A stretch of 64,000 bases of DNA, taken from assembly GCF_964656455.1 (NCBI RefSeq), contig NC_135718.1:53535008-53599007 (forward strand), in the 5' to 3' direction. This document shows positions 12,511 through 25,010 of the stretch, piece by piece. The position numbers and the translations under genes are program-made. The notes below the pieces were generated by a model. It worked only from the letters and a program-made list of their open reading frames with translations, was not told the origin of the DNA and made no database searches. Source of the DNA: Halichoerus grypus (taxonomy: Eukaryota; Chordata; Mammalia; Carnivora; Phocidae). Each line of letters opens with the position of its first letter. The stretch's first letter is position 1.

Positions 12511-12652
12511 GGGTGACAACAGAGGGCGGCATGATAGGAAGGAATGGGACCCCTCCCCCAAAACTCAAACCTGTACCTCTGCCCAGGCTGGGCCTTGGGA
12601 ACTCAAACCATTTTCTTCCCAACCCTTAAAAATTCAGCCGTGTGCAATGACA
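12511..12652 (+). repeat. 142-bp inverted repeat, left arm
   Basis: The reverse complement of this segment matches 14300-14441 over 142 bp without gaps and with about 6 mismatches (about 96%). The flanks diverge at once on both sides. It is not a SINE, MIR, L1 or LTR that I recognise. The spacer is 1647 bp. Confidence 0.9.
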
Positions 12653-14299
12653 AAAATAAACCCTTTGCTCTCTAACCCTCGTCTCAGCATCAACCCCAGG
12701 TGTTACTCAAACCAAGACACCTGATGTTCTAGAGGAAGTGGAAAGTTGGTTTTCATATAAAACCCCTTATCTTTTAAGTGTCGGCCTCTAATGCCAATTG
12801 CTAAAGACGAAACCAGACACTGTGTGGGCCCCACATCCACAGGGTAGATTCGATCCATGGCCGGGGGTGTGCGGGGCCACGCGCACCCTGGGCCCTGAGT
12901 GCTTGGACATTGCAGCCGTGGCTATCCTCGTGGGTGTCCTCTTTTAGCACCTTGGCTGTCTTCCTCCCCTGCATCTCATGAGGATGCCCCCTCCTTGTTG
13001 TCACTTCCCCCACCCCCCTTCCTCCCCCCCTTCTTTCTCATGGTCTGATTTTCCTGGGCAAGCCTCTCTCGCTGAGCCTTTACTACTTGCTTGTTCTTTC
13101 AATAAACCGCACAGCAGCGTTTAGCGAGGGGTTTACTAGCTACGAGAGGATTACATCTCCAGGGAGCCTGTTTACTGTTGGTAACCTTTGCCCGGCTGTT
13201 CCAGAAATGGCTCCTTTAAGAGTTACCTCCAAGCTCAGATCAATAGTGTCCTGTGGTGTTTATGCCTGGCCTGGTTCCCCAGGGTCCCCGCTCTCTGTGG
13301 GGGTTACCGTACCTTTTGGGTAATGCTGCAGAGGCTCTGCAGGTGTGGGCTCAGTTAAGGAAGCCAAGGACCCAGGGTATCAGGTGACCAGGAGGTTTTA
13401 CAACAGCAGCATGGATGCCTTGGGGTATGATCTTTGACCCCCAGCGCCCCTAAGGCTGCTACAATCTCGAAGGGTCAACTCTTGCTCCTAGCCTGCAGCC
13501 CCTTGAGAATGGTGCGAAGGTGGGATGAGGCCCCGAAGCTCCATCCTGAGCTTTTTCTCCCCACCCCCTTCACCCACAACCTTCTTGTCTGCTTATCATG
13601 GCTTTTAGTTCCATATGCTTATATTTGCAGGTTTCTGATAGCTACAAAGGGACCTGTAGAATGCCAGAGTCTTGAAAATGTTGTTTGGCAAAAAAAAACA
13701 CTTCATGATGAAAGAATTTTACCCATAAAAATGGTTCTGAGTGAATTCTGGTAAGCTGGGGCAAAGAAAAGCAGACCTTCTCAGAGCCTTTAATATACTA
13801 ATGTGCGCTATAACTTCCTAAGAGTGGTTAGGTGACCACAGTTCCTCCAGACACACCTGGGGACACACTGATGCAGACTGCAGTGCTGGGCCTGCCATGA
13901 GCAAATGACACAGGTCCCAGGCCCCTGCTGGTGGTCAAACTGCTTCCCAGATGGATCCAGCGGACTGTCACTCCCTCAGAGACCCTGGGGAGTATTTGGC
14001 TCCTTCCCAGGGTTGGATAACTTGGGGTATAATGGAGGAAGGTTCAGGAGTCCCAAAAGGTCTGAGAGCAGAGAGGAAAGATGGCTCCAGCCTGGGCTGG
14101 TGACTGAGGGGGTAAGTGGGTGGGAAGATTTCCCGGCTTCTCTCCTCTATGATTATGGCAATTTGTTCCTCCAGGAGGTCATTTGTGGTAGGAAACATAG
14201 CCCAGAAATTAAACTAAATATATCCAGTCCCCAGGAGAGTGGAGACAGCAGTGGCACCTGACTGGGGGGGTGGGGGGCGGCAGAGGACTCAGGTTGGGA

Positions 14300-14441
14300 T
14301 GTCATTGCACACGGCTGGGTTTTTAAGGGTTGGGAGGAAAATGGTTTGAGTTCCCAAGGCCCAGCCTGGGCAGAGGTACAGGTCTGAGTTTTGGGGAAGG
14401 GGTCCCATTCCTTCCTATCATGCCTCCCTCTGTTGTCACCC
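14300..14441 (-). repeat. 142-bp inverted repeat, right arm
   Basis: Partner of 12511-12652. Both arms lie in the CHST3-downstream intergenic region and no target-site duplication or poly-A tail is visible, so ordinary retroposition is unlikely. Confidence 0.9.
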
Positions 14442-14889
14442 CCTCACTCCAGGTACCCAACTGCTCACCAGTGCTCAGCCTTCTCTGCTTCTTCAAGCTT
14501 GCTACTGTCCCCATCTCACCTGGGCCCCCAAAGCCACAGAGCTTCACCAGCTCTGTCTTCTCCTGTTCCAAAATGAACCTTCTCCCTTCTCCCTGGGGAA
14601 ACGCCTACTGCCTCCAGGTGGCTGTTTGGAGACAAAAGGGCCAAAATCTAATTCGCACTATAGTTATGAGGACTGATAGAGCCGTATAACAACAATTTGA
14701 AAGGACTCCATTAAATTTCTTAGCCAAAAGGGTCTTTAGCAATCTCCTCATGTGGTGTTTGAGATTTTGTTGAAGGCCCAAGGAAATCTTAGGTGCCATT
14801 TCAACACGTGAAGCAGAAAATATACAAGTGCTCTGGGTGAGAGGCGCTGCCTGCTTTTTCAGCTGACTTTGGAACCACTGATTACATGT

Positions 14890-14995
14890 TTCATTCTCAA
14901 GGAACCTCGGGCTCAGATAAGAGAAGTGACTTGTCCGAGGTCACAGGGCCAGACAGTGGCAAAGCTGGGACCTGTCCCCTGGTCCCCTGACCTCT
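14890..14995 (-). mobile_element. MIR fragment
   Basis: GACTTGTCCGAGGTCACAGGG and the following AG-rich stretch resemble the reverse MIR core. Confidence 0.5.
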
Positions 14996-15314
14996 AGCCA
15001 ATGCTCCTGTCCCTGCCCTAGAACACCTGGGTGTTGATGTGTCAGACCGCATTCCTGCAGCCGCCTCCAAGCATGGTTCCCACCAGCTCTGCCCTCCTGG
15101 TAACATAAACAGCGATCACACCCCTGCACGTAGCCACCCCTCCGTGTGTCTTCCACTTCTCAGGAGCTTTCCTCTGCCCTGCTTCGTGCTAGAAGTCACC
15201 CCTTTCCTACTGCTGCTCATTTTTGTTCTTGTTAATTTTTGGTTGCTGCCGAGAACAAATGCAAAAAGAAAGGCAGAGACACACTTCAGATTTTGCTCAC
15301 TGCGTGTTTTCATT

Positions 15315-15320
15315 TTTAAT
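15315..15320 (-). terminator. CHST3: Candidate distal poly(A) signal ATTAAA of CHST3
   Basis: ATTAAA in minus-strand sense, followed by roughly 20 nt and then a GU-rich downstream element at about 15280-15290. It would give a 3'UTR of about 4.7 kb, close to the expected length. An AATAAA at 16616-16621 is the alternative proximal signal. Inference from motif order only. Confidence 0.45.
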
Positions 15321-16615
15321 TAAATAAGTCAAGTAAGCCATCAAGTGATGGTTCACATTCTGTTCCACAAAGCAGACCCTGACCGGAAGTGGCCCCTGCA
15401 TTTCCAGGAGACGGCACATGGCAGCCATGGCAAGGACATCTGGGACGTTTAATGGCAAGGGGGCTGGGGGCAAGGCGGCTGAGCAGAATGAGTTGCATGC
15501 TACACATACACACGTGTGGACACATATGTACACACATGACCACGAAGGGAGTGCCCCATACCACGTGGCCATGAAACATGACATAGGGCCGACCGAGATC
15601 TTGGCAAAAAGACAAAGTTTGCGGGATCCAGGAGGGAGCAGGGGAGCCAGGCAAACTTGGCCTAGAACATACAGACGAGATGGAGACTTCTGGGGTGCCC
15701 AGCTCAAGCCCAATGGCAGAGGAAGCAGGGTATTTTCCCAAATAAAATACCTGGTCTACATTATGAGCTGGGCCCATGGGGATGGCACCGCATCCATATC
15801 CTTGGAAACACACAACTCATTCGTCCCCCAGGCACAGTCATGGAATGACAGAGGACACGGGACCAAAGGATCTCCAAGCTCTTACGGCATCTGAATTTGC
15901 CAATTCTGCTTCAACCTTCTGAGGTAAAGGGCAGCTCCCACTATTCCTGAAACTGTGGGCAGCTGAGAGGCATTGTGGTTGCAGTCAGGAAGCCTTCTGC
16001 CTCTCATCCAGCTGGACCATGTCCCGGCAATCTCCACTAGCAAACCCACCAACCTGGGACCCTTGGGATGCTCCTTCCACTTTGTGCAGATCGGCAAGAC
16101 CTACTTGGCTTCTGCGGATCCATTTCCCCATGCCCTGCCCCTTCTCTTCCTGACCCAGAATCAATCCCTTCAGGACCTGCCTTTGCTTTCAGCCTTGGGG
16201 ATGGGAGCAAGGGACTGCCTCAGGGACGCGGCCATCTGCTCTTCTGCTCCCATCCTTCATAATCCAGGGCCTAGCAAGGGGCAGGCCCTAGAGTCAATTA
16301 AAATAGGCCCTAATGTGGGAAAGGACCACCAGGGCTGGAAGAGACCTCTGGGATTAGGTCCAAACTATCTGATGCTTACCCCTCCAGGCCAAGTGCCCAT
16401 CTATTGGAACAGGGAATCCCCTGACTTCCTGCTGGACCTTGCTCCATCATCAGAGAGGACAGAGGTGGTGGGGAAAGATGCCATTGTAATGGGTTGGGTG
16501 GGCCCTCTGCTCTCAGGGGTCCTGTCAGCAGCTGCCCCGTTAGACCAGCCCCTAGCTGAGGGTACTGGCAGGGAGTAAATCTTCATTAAACACTTTTTTC
16601 CTATTCATTTAGTTA

Positions 16616-16621
16616 TTTATT
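16616..16621 (-). terminator. CHST3: Candidate proximal poly(A) signal AATAAA of CHST3
   Basis: Canonical AATAAA in minus-strand sense inside the presumed 3'UTR; would shorten it to about 3.4 kb. Use of this site cannot be judged from the sequence. Confidence 0.3.
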
Positions 16622-19600
16622 TTCAAGTGTATGTATCACATAAAGGGACCAAAGGCTAGATTTTGTTCATGACCTCAACCTTAGTAAGAACTTGGTGATA
16701 ACCTGCAGCGGTGGGGCAGGAGGGTGGGGTGGGGTAGAGGGGGAGTGCCACAGAGCTGCGAATCTGCTTATGTTTTTCTCTCTGTGGGGACTCAGGGACC
16801 CTGGTCCCCACCGACTGTTCCCAAAGACCCCCGCCCCCAACCCGGTGCCCTTAGCCCCTCCAAGGTTTACAAACAAGGCCAGAGGAGAAGCCAGAAAAGG
16901 CGGCCACAGTGGCAGCCTGTGGGTGTTAAGACACTGCTCCGTCTCACTAAGGCCTGGAATGTTCTCAACTATTTATATAGGCCAGGCTAAAGAGGTCTTC
17001 AAGAAAAAGAAAATGAGTAAACACTCATTGCTGAATGGGCCAAGCTGGCAGCCCCGAGGCAAGGCCTCAACAGCTCCCTCTGCCTGTAGGCAGGTGGATG
17101 CTCTGCGGGGGGGTGGGGGTGGAGGGGTGGGGCAGGGAGGCTCCCATTAGAGCCAGCAAGAGCAGAGAAGCCCGGGGTTGGCCTCGATGGAAGGGCGGCA
17201 CTCGCCCCAGATGGACCACCTTCCTCGGCCCAGCTGCCTGCTGAAACCCCCACATGCATACCTCCAACCAGGTCCCCCAGAGTGTAAAGTCAGTAGTTGC
17301 CCCCACCCTGTCCTTCCCCAAACCCCGAGGGTTCCCAGAGCGCTGCTGAGCGCTCTCGAGTTGTGTCCTGTTTCAGACACCAGGGCAAAGGGAATACAGC
17401 AGAAAGGGCCTTCAATGTCACATCTTCCAAGCTACAAGAAAAAAACCAAGGTACCTCCTTAAACAACACCCCGGGGCCCATGCAACCCCCCACCCTTGGG
17501 GTTTACTCTTCTCTTGTATTCTGAATCAACATCTTCGAGTGTCCTTGTGTGTATGGCGCGAGTCAACGGTTTCTATTACTGTTTCGTCTTTCTTGATTTG
17601 GGTACAGCTTTGAGTCCCTGCAAATAATAAGGTATTTAATGTCTCTTTGTCACAAAATCAATAAATTAAGTCAACTTGCAGTGTACAAATTGTCAATGTC
17701 CTGAGAAATCCCAAAGGTCCATTTTCGGCACTGTCCTCAGAGCTCGGGGGTGGAGACCTTGGCCCCAGAGGCACAGGAAGGAAGGAAGAAGTCTGCTATC
17801 CGCACCAGGGGGGCCCCAAGAAGAGCCCCAGAGAGAGGTGCCTGCCTTTGTCCCTGCCCCACCCCCACCAACCACAGGCGGGACACAGTGCAGGGAGCAG
17901 GGGGGCTGGGGAGGGAAAGCCAGCACTTCTGTGCTCGCCAGAAACATCCTGGTCTCGCTCTGCCCCGGGGTCAAGTTTTCAGGGCTGGAGTGCCTGTGGA
18001 CCCCAAATTCGATCCAGCTCCCTGCACAACTTATTCTGGGACTGGAAAGCCAAGACTGGAGACCACCTTGAATGGCTTGTAGTCCATGGTGATGGAGACC
18101 CAGCAGCTCCAATGCAGTGATCAGAACAGACCCCACAAAATGGCTACGGTCCTCACCGTCTCAAACAGCAACTTCTGGCCAGGACACACTCCTCATGGCA
18201 GCACCAGCTGGACTCAGATCCTCTATTTCCCTTGTGTCCGTATTACTCAAACCGAAACTCAGCCCTCTGGGTTTGACAACAGGACAGATCTGACAGAGAA
18301 GTTGTCCAGGAAATCAGAAACAGCCCTGTGAACTCTTCGTGCAGCTCTTCAAGTTCTGAGGCGGATTGAGTTCTGCTCCCCAGTTTGGGGACATTTGCTG
18401 CTTGGCCATAGGCCCCTGACCCCCCAGGAAATGCATTCGGACCTGGAAGAGATGTTCAAATCTGGCCTTGTCTTGGGGAGAGGGCGAGAGCTACTAATTT
18501 ATGTTGCTTCTGGACACACAGCAAAGCCCGTGGGGCACCGCAGACTGCCATGTGGCCGCCTAGGCTCTGATCCTTCCTCCTCCTCCTCTCCCTCCGGCAG
18601 GAGCCAGAGTGCTCCCTGCTGGTCCTCCCAGCCCCCTCAAGCCCAGATTGCTTCTGAGCTACACTCCTGCAGAAAGGAAATAAAAAACATAGCCACAAAA
18701 CAAGATACGAAACTATAACTTTTTTTTAAAAAAAAAACCCAAACAAAACACCCAGCCTATCCCAAGTGGAGCAACACTCTTCCCAGAACCCTAAAAGTTG
18801 GAATTCCCAGACACTAACCATGTGACCATGGTGACCAACCTCTGTCCCCTGTCTTCTCAGGGGAGGGGGTATCTTGATGTGACTTCTTCCCCAAGAGCAC
18901 TCCGCACTCTCTTCTGGGCCCTGCCCCACACGAGGCCTGGCTGAAAATGGCAGGACTTGTCAGCTGCCTTTTGCCTCCACTCAGGCCCGAGGCAGCCTTC
19001 ACACAGGGACATGTCTCGGGGAGCCAGCCCAGCTGGGACGGGGCATTTGGGCTGTAGTCATGTGAGGGTTGGCCACACCATTTCATAACATCCTGCCTGC
19101 CAGCAGGGAGGATGTGAATAGGCCAGAGGAGGTAGCCAGGAGAAACCAAGGCGGACAGGGGCCGCAGACTCGGCCCTTCTGTGTCTACCGTTCAGTCCCA
19201 AACCTGGTTGGGAACGGGGTCATGGTCCGTGACCGTGTTCCTTCCCCAACCTCAAATAATTCTAAAAATGTAATGAAAGTCTCCTCTTGAGGTGTGCGAT
19301 AGTTAAATCCCGTGGGCATAAAGCAACAGGGAAGCTTGCCTGTGTATGCGTGTGTGGATTTGGGTTTCTACATTGTTTGGGTCTGTGTGGTGTACACAGA
19401 GGCCTCGTCTTCACACACCTACGTGTGTTTTATGGTTCTGTGCAGGGCTGATTTCATCGGTAACCAGCACGGCTCCTCCACTTATGAAAATACTGAATCA
19501 TTCTCAGCCATCCTCTGACATTCTGGGCTATTCCAGTCCCCCCCCAGGGATCCATGCGGATTCCACACTGGATTGCCTAGAAATCCAGAAACTGAAAGAT

Positions 19601-19716
19601 GACCGCTGAGTACAGCAGGTGGTCGGCTGTGACTGGTCCGGGCCCACAGCCCCTTCTGCTTCAACACTGGGACTCTGGCCCACAGGGTCTGCAGGCATTT
19701 ATGGGTGTTTCGTGTC

Positions 19717-19740
19717 AGAGAGAGAGAGAGAGAGAGAGAG
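19717..19740 (-). repeat. CU-repeat in CHST3 3'UTR (RNA sense)
   Basis: A GA dinucleotide run on the plus strand, hence about 12 CU units in the transcript, roughly 275 nt after the stop codon. Confidence 0.95.
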
Positions 19741-19799
19741 GCTTGTTGATAGTTCTGGGCCTGCGTGGGCCTGCTCAGGAGACCGCAGCCCCTTAGGTC

Positions 19800-21418
<1,619 letters not shown>

Positions 21419-21429
21419 TTAGCTGGGTT

Positions 21430-21850
21430 TCCCCAGAAGCTGACTTGGAGGCAAGGATCTGAGTGTTAAGTAGTTTATTTGGGACATGATCACAGGAAGA
21501 ACTGGTAGAGAGGTAGGAAACGAGGTGGGGAGAAAAAGAGGTCTATAAAGGGTGAGCAGGGTGTCCCTATGGGCAAACCAACCCCCCTGGGGCATCTTGG
21601 GAGACAGTGTAGAACACCCTGGAGGATTCTCTCGCCCAGGGGACAGGAAAGCTCCAGCTGGCCCTGGCTGAGGGCTGCTCCCAGAGGCATTTACTCCCTG
21701 GATTCCTAGCTTGCGGGTGTGCAGGTCGAGAGAAAGCTCTCTGGTGGAGACCTGCAGGGGCTTGTAGTAGAACCCTGTGGGCACGAACTGGAACAGTCCA
21801 TGCTGAGGAACCCAGGTGGGGCAGTGACACAGTGCCTGCCACACAGCCCA
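21430..21850 (-). mobile_element. Old LTR-like block in intron 2
   Basis: Begins GCTGGGTTTCCCCAGAAGC and has TTAAGTAGTTTATTTGGGA, recalling the end of an old LTR in reverse. Family uncertain. Confidence 0.4.
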
Positions 21851-22189
21851 ATTCCTAATCTATCCATGGTGGCTGCTTCCTTGTAGGGTGTTGCGCTGGG
21901 ACAGCATGTCTAAAAACTTTCTGTGTCTAGCAGGCTCAGCAGAAGAGCCACTGCACACAATGGTACATTGCCAATTTCAGGGGGCAGCATTCCCAGTGTA
22001 GCTGAGGTGAGTGCACACCCCTGGAATTTAGCAGTATACAACCTGGACAGCTGCACATGGAAGCCCTGCCCACCAGGGTACGTGTACCAGGACCCTGCCT
22101 TTCCATGGGCTCACCCTCACCCATGGCTTCAGGCTGGTATAGCAGATGTGCTGTTAATGTGAGGCATCGTCCTAGCCAAGAAATAAATT

Positions 22190-22425
22190 AATAATAATAG
22201 CCATGGTCAGCAAGTACTTGATACCAACTGCATGCCAGGCACTGAGCTAAATGTTTTACATTTCCTAATTTAATCTATAAGGAAAGCCCCATTGTTAGCC
22301 GTATTTTACAGAAGAGGAACTTGGGACACAGAAAAGTGAATTTGTCCAAGCTGTCACAGCTACAAAGGACCGGAATCAAGATTCCAGCCCAGGCTACCTG
22401 AGTCCAGAGCCCAAGTGTCACCCCT
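22190..22425 (-). mobile_element. MIR relic in intron 2
   Basis: CATGCCAGGCACTGAGCTAA and TATTTTACAGAAGAGGAAC in reverse MIR order. Confidence 0.75.
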
Positions 22426-22592
22426 GTGCATTCCTGGGGGCGTGGGCTGGACCACTTCCCCGGGCACAGGAGGGGCCTCATGATTACTGGTTGAAGGACT
22501 GCCTTTGTAGGTCCACAAAGAGCCCTATAGCTACCTCTCTGCCCCACCCACCCCTCCCTGATAAGGAAGACTTTTGCGCTTGCATCCCTCAC

Positions 22593-22732
22593 CTTGATAT
22601 GATTTTATTTTCCTTTTCAATGAAGACAAAAACCACCACCACAAAAGCCAGGAAAAGGGCATATTTGCTCCTCATCCTCAGGCTGTGCAGAAAGTCCCGG
22701 CAGTCCTGGGGTAAAGCGAGTCCTTTCTCCAT
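22593..22732 (-). CDS. CHST3: CHST3 exon 2 coding part: N-terminus and signal anchor (residues 1-46)
   Basis: 140 coding nucleotides (46 codons plus AG) beginning [14 protein letters not shown] and ending KENKIIS, then donor AAG|GTGAGG at 22593/22592. Joined to exon 3 the split codon AG|G gives Arg47, so the frame is intact and the total is 480 residues. The protein is type II: a short basic cytosolic tail with RMRSK just before a hydrophobic run of about 17 residues (24-39, rich in Val/Phe) that acts as an uncleaved Golgi signal anchor. I chose the ATG at 22732 because the family begins MEKG; an in-frame ATG six codons upstream (22750) could add six residues (MAPPFP). Too short for ordinary ORF detection. 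Confidence 0.95.
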
Positions 22733-22817
22733 GGGGAAGGGTGGGGCCATGGGCCCTCAGCTCAGGAGCATCACTCAGGACCTGGCTCGTCGTCTTCAGG
22801 TGGGGGACACCCTTGTC
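22733..22817 (-). other. CHST3: CHST3 exon 2, 5'UTR part
   Basis: Leader between the proposed acceptor (TCTTCACAG|GACAAGG at 22818/22817) and the start codon. It contains a four-codon uORF (22757-22771, ATG CTC CTG AGC TGA) and an in-frame upstream ATG at 22750. A second, weaker acceptor (CTCCAG|ACAAGG) lies at 22851/22850 because the sequence around the acceptor is locally duplicated. The exact 5' edge therefore needs transcript evidence. Confidence 0.55.
22757..22771 (-). CDS. Upstream ORF 2 in CHST3 leader (MLLS)
   Basis: Four codons and a TGA, 24 nt before the CHST3 start codon, in exon 2 sequence. A terminating ribosome would have very little room to regain initiation competence before the main start. 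Seen in the sequence; effect is inference. Confidence 0.4.
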   Translation of the reverse strand: MLLS

Positions 22818-22979
22818 CTGTGAAGAGACCGGTCATCAGGACACCCTTGTCTGGAGGTGAGGAATGAAGAGTTTTCCCACCCAACTTTTGAGGGTTGTGG
22901 CCCTGCTTAGCAGCCAGATCCCAGACCCACTCTCCCAATGGATGAGGTGAAATCAGGTCATTTAAAATGCTAATCAGCC

Positions 22980-23170
22980 CTTAGATTCATTCATCCCACT
23001 TCCATCAACTTATCCTTTGACCTCACATGTAACTCAAGGGCAAGTACACGGAAAAGAATGTTCCTTGCACTATAAATGTTTGCAATAGCAAAAGACTACA
23101 AATACCTAAACAAAAAATGATGGCGATGGATCTGTAAGTGTTGATGTGAATAACCTAAATATATATATTA
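22980..23170 (+). mobile_element. Possible L1 3' fragment
   Basis: Recalls old L1 by GCACTATAAATGTTTGCAAT and AATACCTAAACAAAAAATG. Weak. Confidence 0.4.
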
Positions 23171-24084
23171 GATCCTTCACTTGGGTCCTTCCAAAATCCT
23201 TCACATGGCCTCAGCCTTCACATCTCAGCCTCCTGGAGCAGCCTCCTCCTGGCTAGGTTAGGGTTCCCCTGGCCCCACCACCGTGAAAGACTCCTATTAG
23301 CATCTGAGACTGTCCTAAGGTGAGCCCACTTATAATGATTTGTTCAATGCTGATCATCCCTTTGTGGAGTAAGGGAGTTTGTCCAGGCCCCTCATTATTC
23401 TTTAGCACGGGCCAGGCACATAGGACACACGTGAGCATGGCTGCCAAACGACAGAGTGGATAAAGGAATAGATGACCCTCAACGGAAGATGTATACATTT
23501 TTAAAAGCTGAGCAAATACAGCATTGCCTGAGGAGCCCATTTCTTGCATTCATCCGCACCATCACACACACACCCGTCCATGTCATGGGCCCCAGATTCC
23601 AGCACAACCCCGCCCCCCCTCGTCCAAAAGTCTGTCCCTTCTCCATAAGGACCGTCATTCATGGGATACTATCGCTCCAAGTGTGGAAAAGTCTTGTGAC
23701 CTGGTGCAGTGCACCCAGGATCATCTCTCTTTCTGGAAAAGATGGATTTTCCCACGGGAAGCAGCTGATGTCCACATGACGGAGTAGGAGGGCAGGAAGG
23801 CAGGTCCCAGGGTTGCACCTTCATCACACAAATGGAAGTGGCTAGAGGGAGAGCCAGAACATCTGTCCTCTGGGGAAAGCAGCGGGCCAGGGGCTCTGCA
23901 ATACGAGCAGGCAGGTGTGTAAGCTGGCAGCTGAGTGGTGGGACCCGGCTGTGCAGGGCAGAGGGGTGGTGAGGCTTCCTGAGTGTGGGTGATTGAGGAG
24001 GGGCTCAGAGGGAGGAGGCCTGCAGGGCCAGCTCCAGGGCAACTGGAATATTCCTGCCCCTTCCTAATTCTTCTGGGCCTTTCC

Positions 24085-24215
24085 CCACATACTCATGAAA
24101 CAGCTGCTTCCTGAGAACCCACTCTGTGCCAGCCTCTGGTCTAGGCACTGGGGATATAGCAGTGAGCAAGCACAGCTGATCCATGCCCTCATGGAGCTGA
24201 CACTCGGGTTGGAAT
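24085..24215 (+). mobile_element. L2 relic
   Basis: TGTGCCAGCCTCTGGTCTAGG, GGGATATAGCAGTGAGCAAG and CCCTCATGGAGCTGACA are L2 3'-end landmarks. Confidence 0.7.
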
Positions 24216-24237
24216 GGCCAACTGGAATGATCCGGTA

Positions 24238-24420
24238 GCTGAGATTTATTGAGCGCTTACTACTCTGTGCCAGGTGCCATGCTAAGCACTCGATTTGCAT
24301 TTCCTCATCAGATCCTTACAGAAGTCCCATTAGGTGGCAGCTATCCCATTTTACAGACGAGGAAACTGAGGTTGAGGGGTTAAATAACTTGTCCAAGTTT
24401 CCCCCAGCAGCAGCCCTCAT
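24238..24420 (-). mobile_element. MIR relic
   Basis: TTATTGAGCGCTTACTACTC, CCATTTTACAGACGAGGAAA, ACTTGTCCAAG in reverse MIR order. Confidence 0.8.
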
Positions 24421-24859
24421 CATCCCTCCAAGATCCAGGTCATTCGAGCCTCCCAGTGCTCCCCAGTCACCCCCACTGTAGCGTATATGGTTGGGCTTTC
24501 CAGCTTATGGTCTGTCTGTCTTCCCTGCCCAGACTCTGAGCCCCCTGAAGTAGGGACTAGCGTCTAGAACGGCACCCAGCATATACCAGCTGCCCAACAA
24601 ACCACGAGTGAGCAAACCTGTCAAAGCTGGCGCCTGGCTCACTGCCTGGCAGGCTGTCAGCGTGAGTTTGCAGAATGATGGGCAGAGCCATGCTCCTCAC
24701 ACCCTGTGGAGTGTGAGGCCGTCTGTCTCTCTGGAAGGGTGAGATTCAAAGCTGAGTCTGCAGAGCAAAAGGGATTGAAATCCTGACTCTCTGCCCTCTT
24801 GTCTCTTGGCTGAGAGTTGCCTGTGTCTGATGATGCGAGGGACGCAAAAGGAGCTGGGA

Positions 24860-25010
24860 CCAGGAGTCCTGGGTTCTAGTCCTTTCTGCATGTCTACCAT
24901 GCTGTGTAACCTTGTAGGAGTGACTTAACTTCTTTACCTGTAGGATGAGTAACCTGCACATAAGGTCGCTGTGAGGAATAATATCTAGGACATGGTAAGT
25001 GTTCATTAAC
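24860..25010 (+). mobile_element. MIR relic
   Basis: TGCTGTGTAACCTTGTAGG and AGGACATGGTAAGTGTTCA follow MIR order. Confidence 0.65.

Larger units (their letters stand above)
1..15294. other. Intergenic DNA downstream of CHST3
   Basis: No open frame here looks like a protein. Repeats are listed separately. Unassigned stretches longer than 300 bp (1-1240, 2440-3220, 4390-5130, 5170-6020, 8470-9410, 9970-10730, 10910-12240, 12660-14290, 14450-14890) show no family I recognise. In mammals the next gene on this side is SPOCK2, but I found no trace of it. Confidence 0.6.

Noticed and set aside
12289..14576. Similar short peptides from both arms as a gene family
   Set aside because: The similarity is explained by the inverted DNA repeat; frames break right outside the arms.
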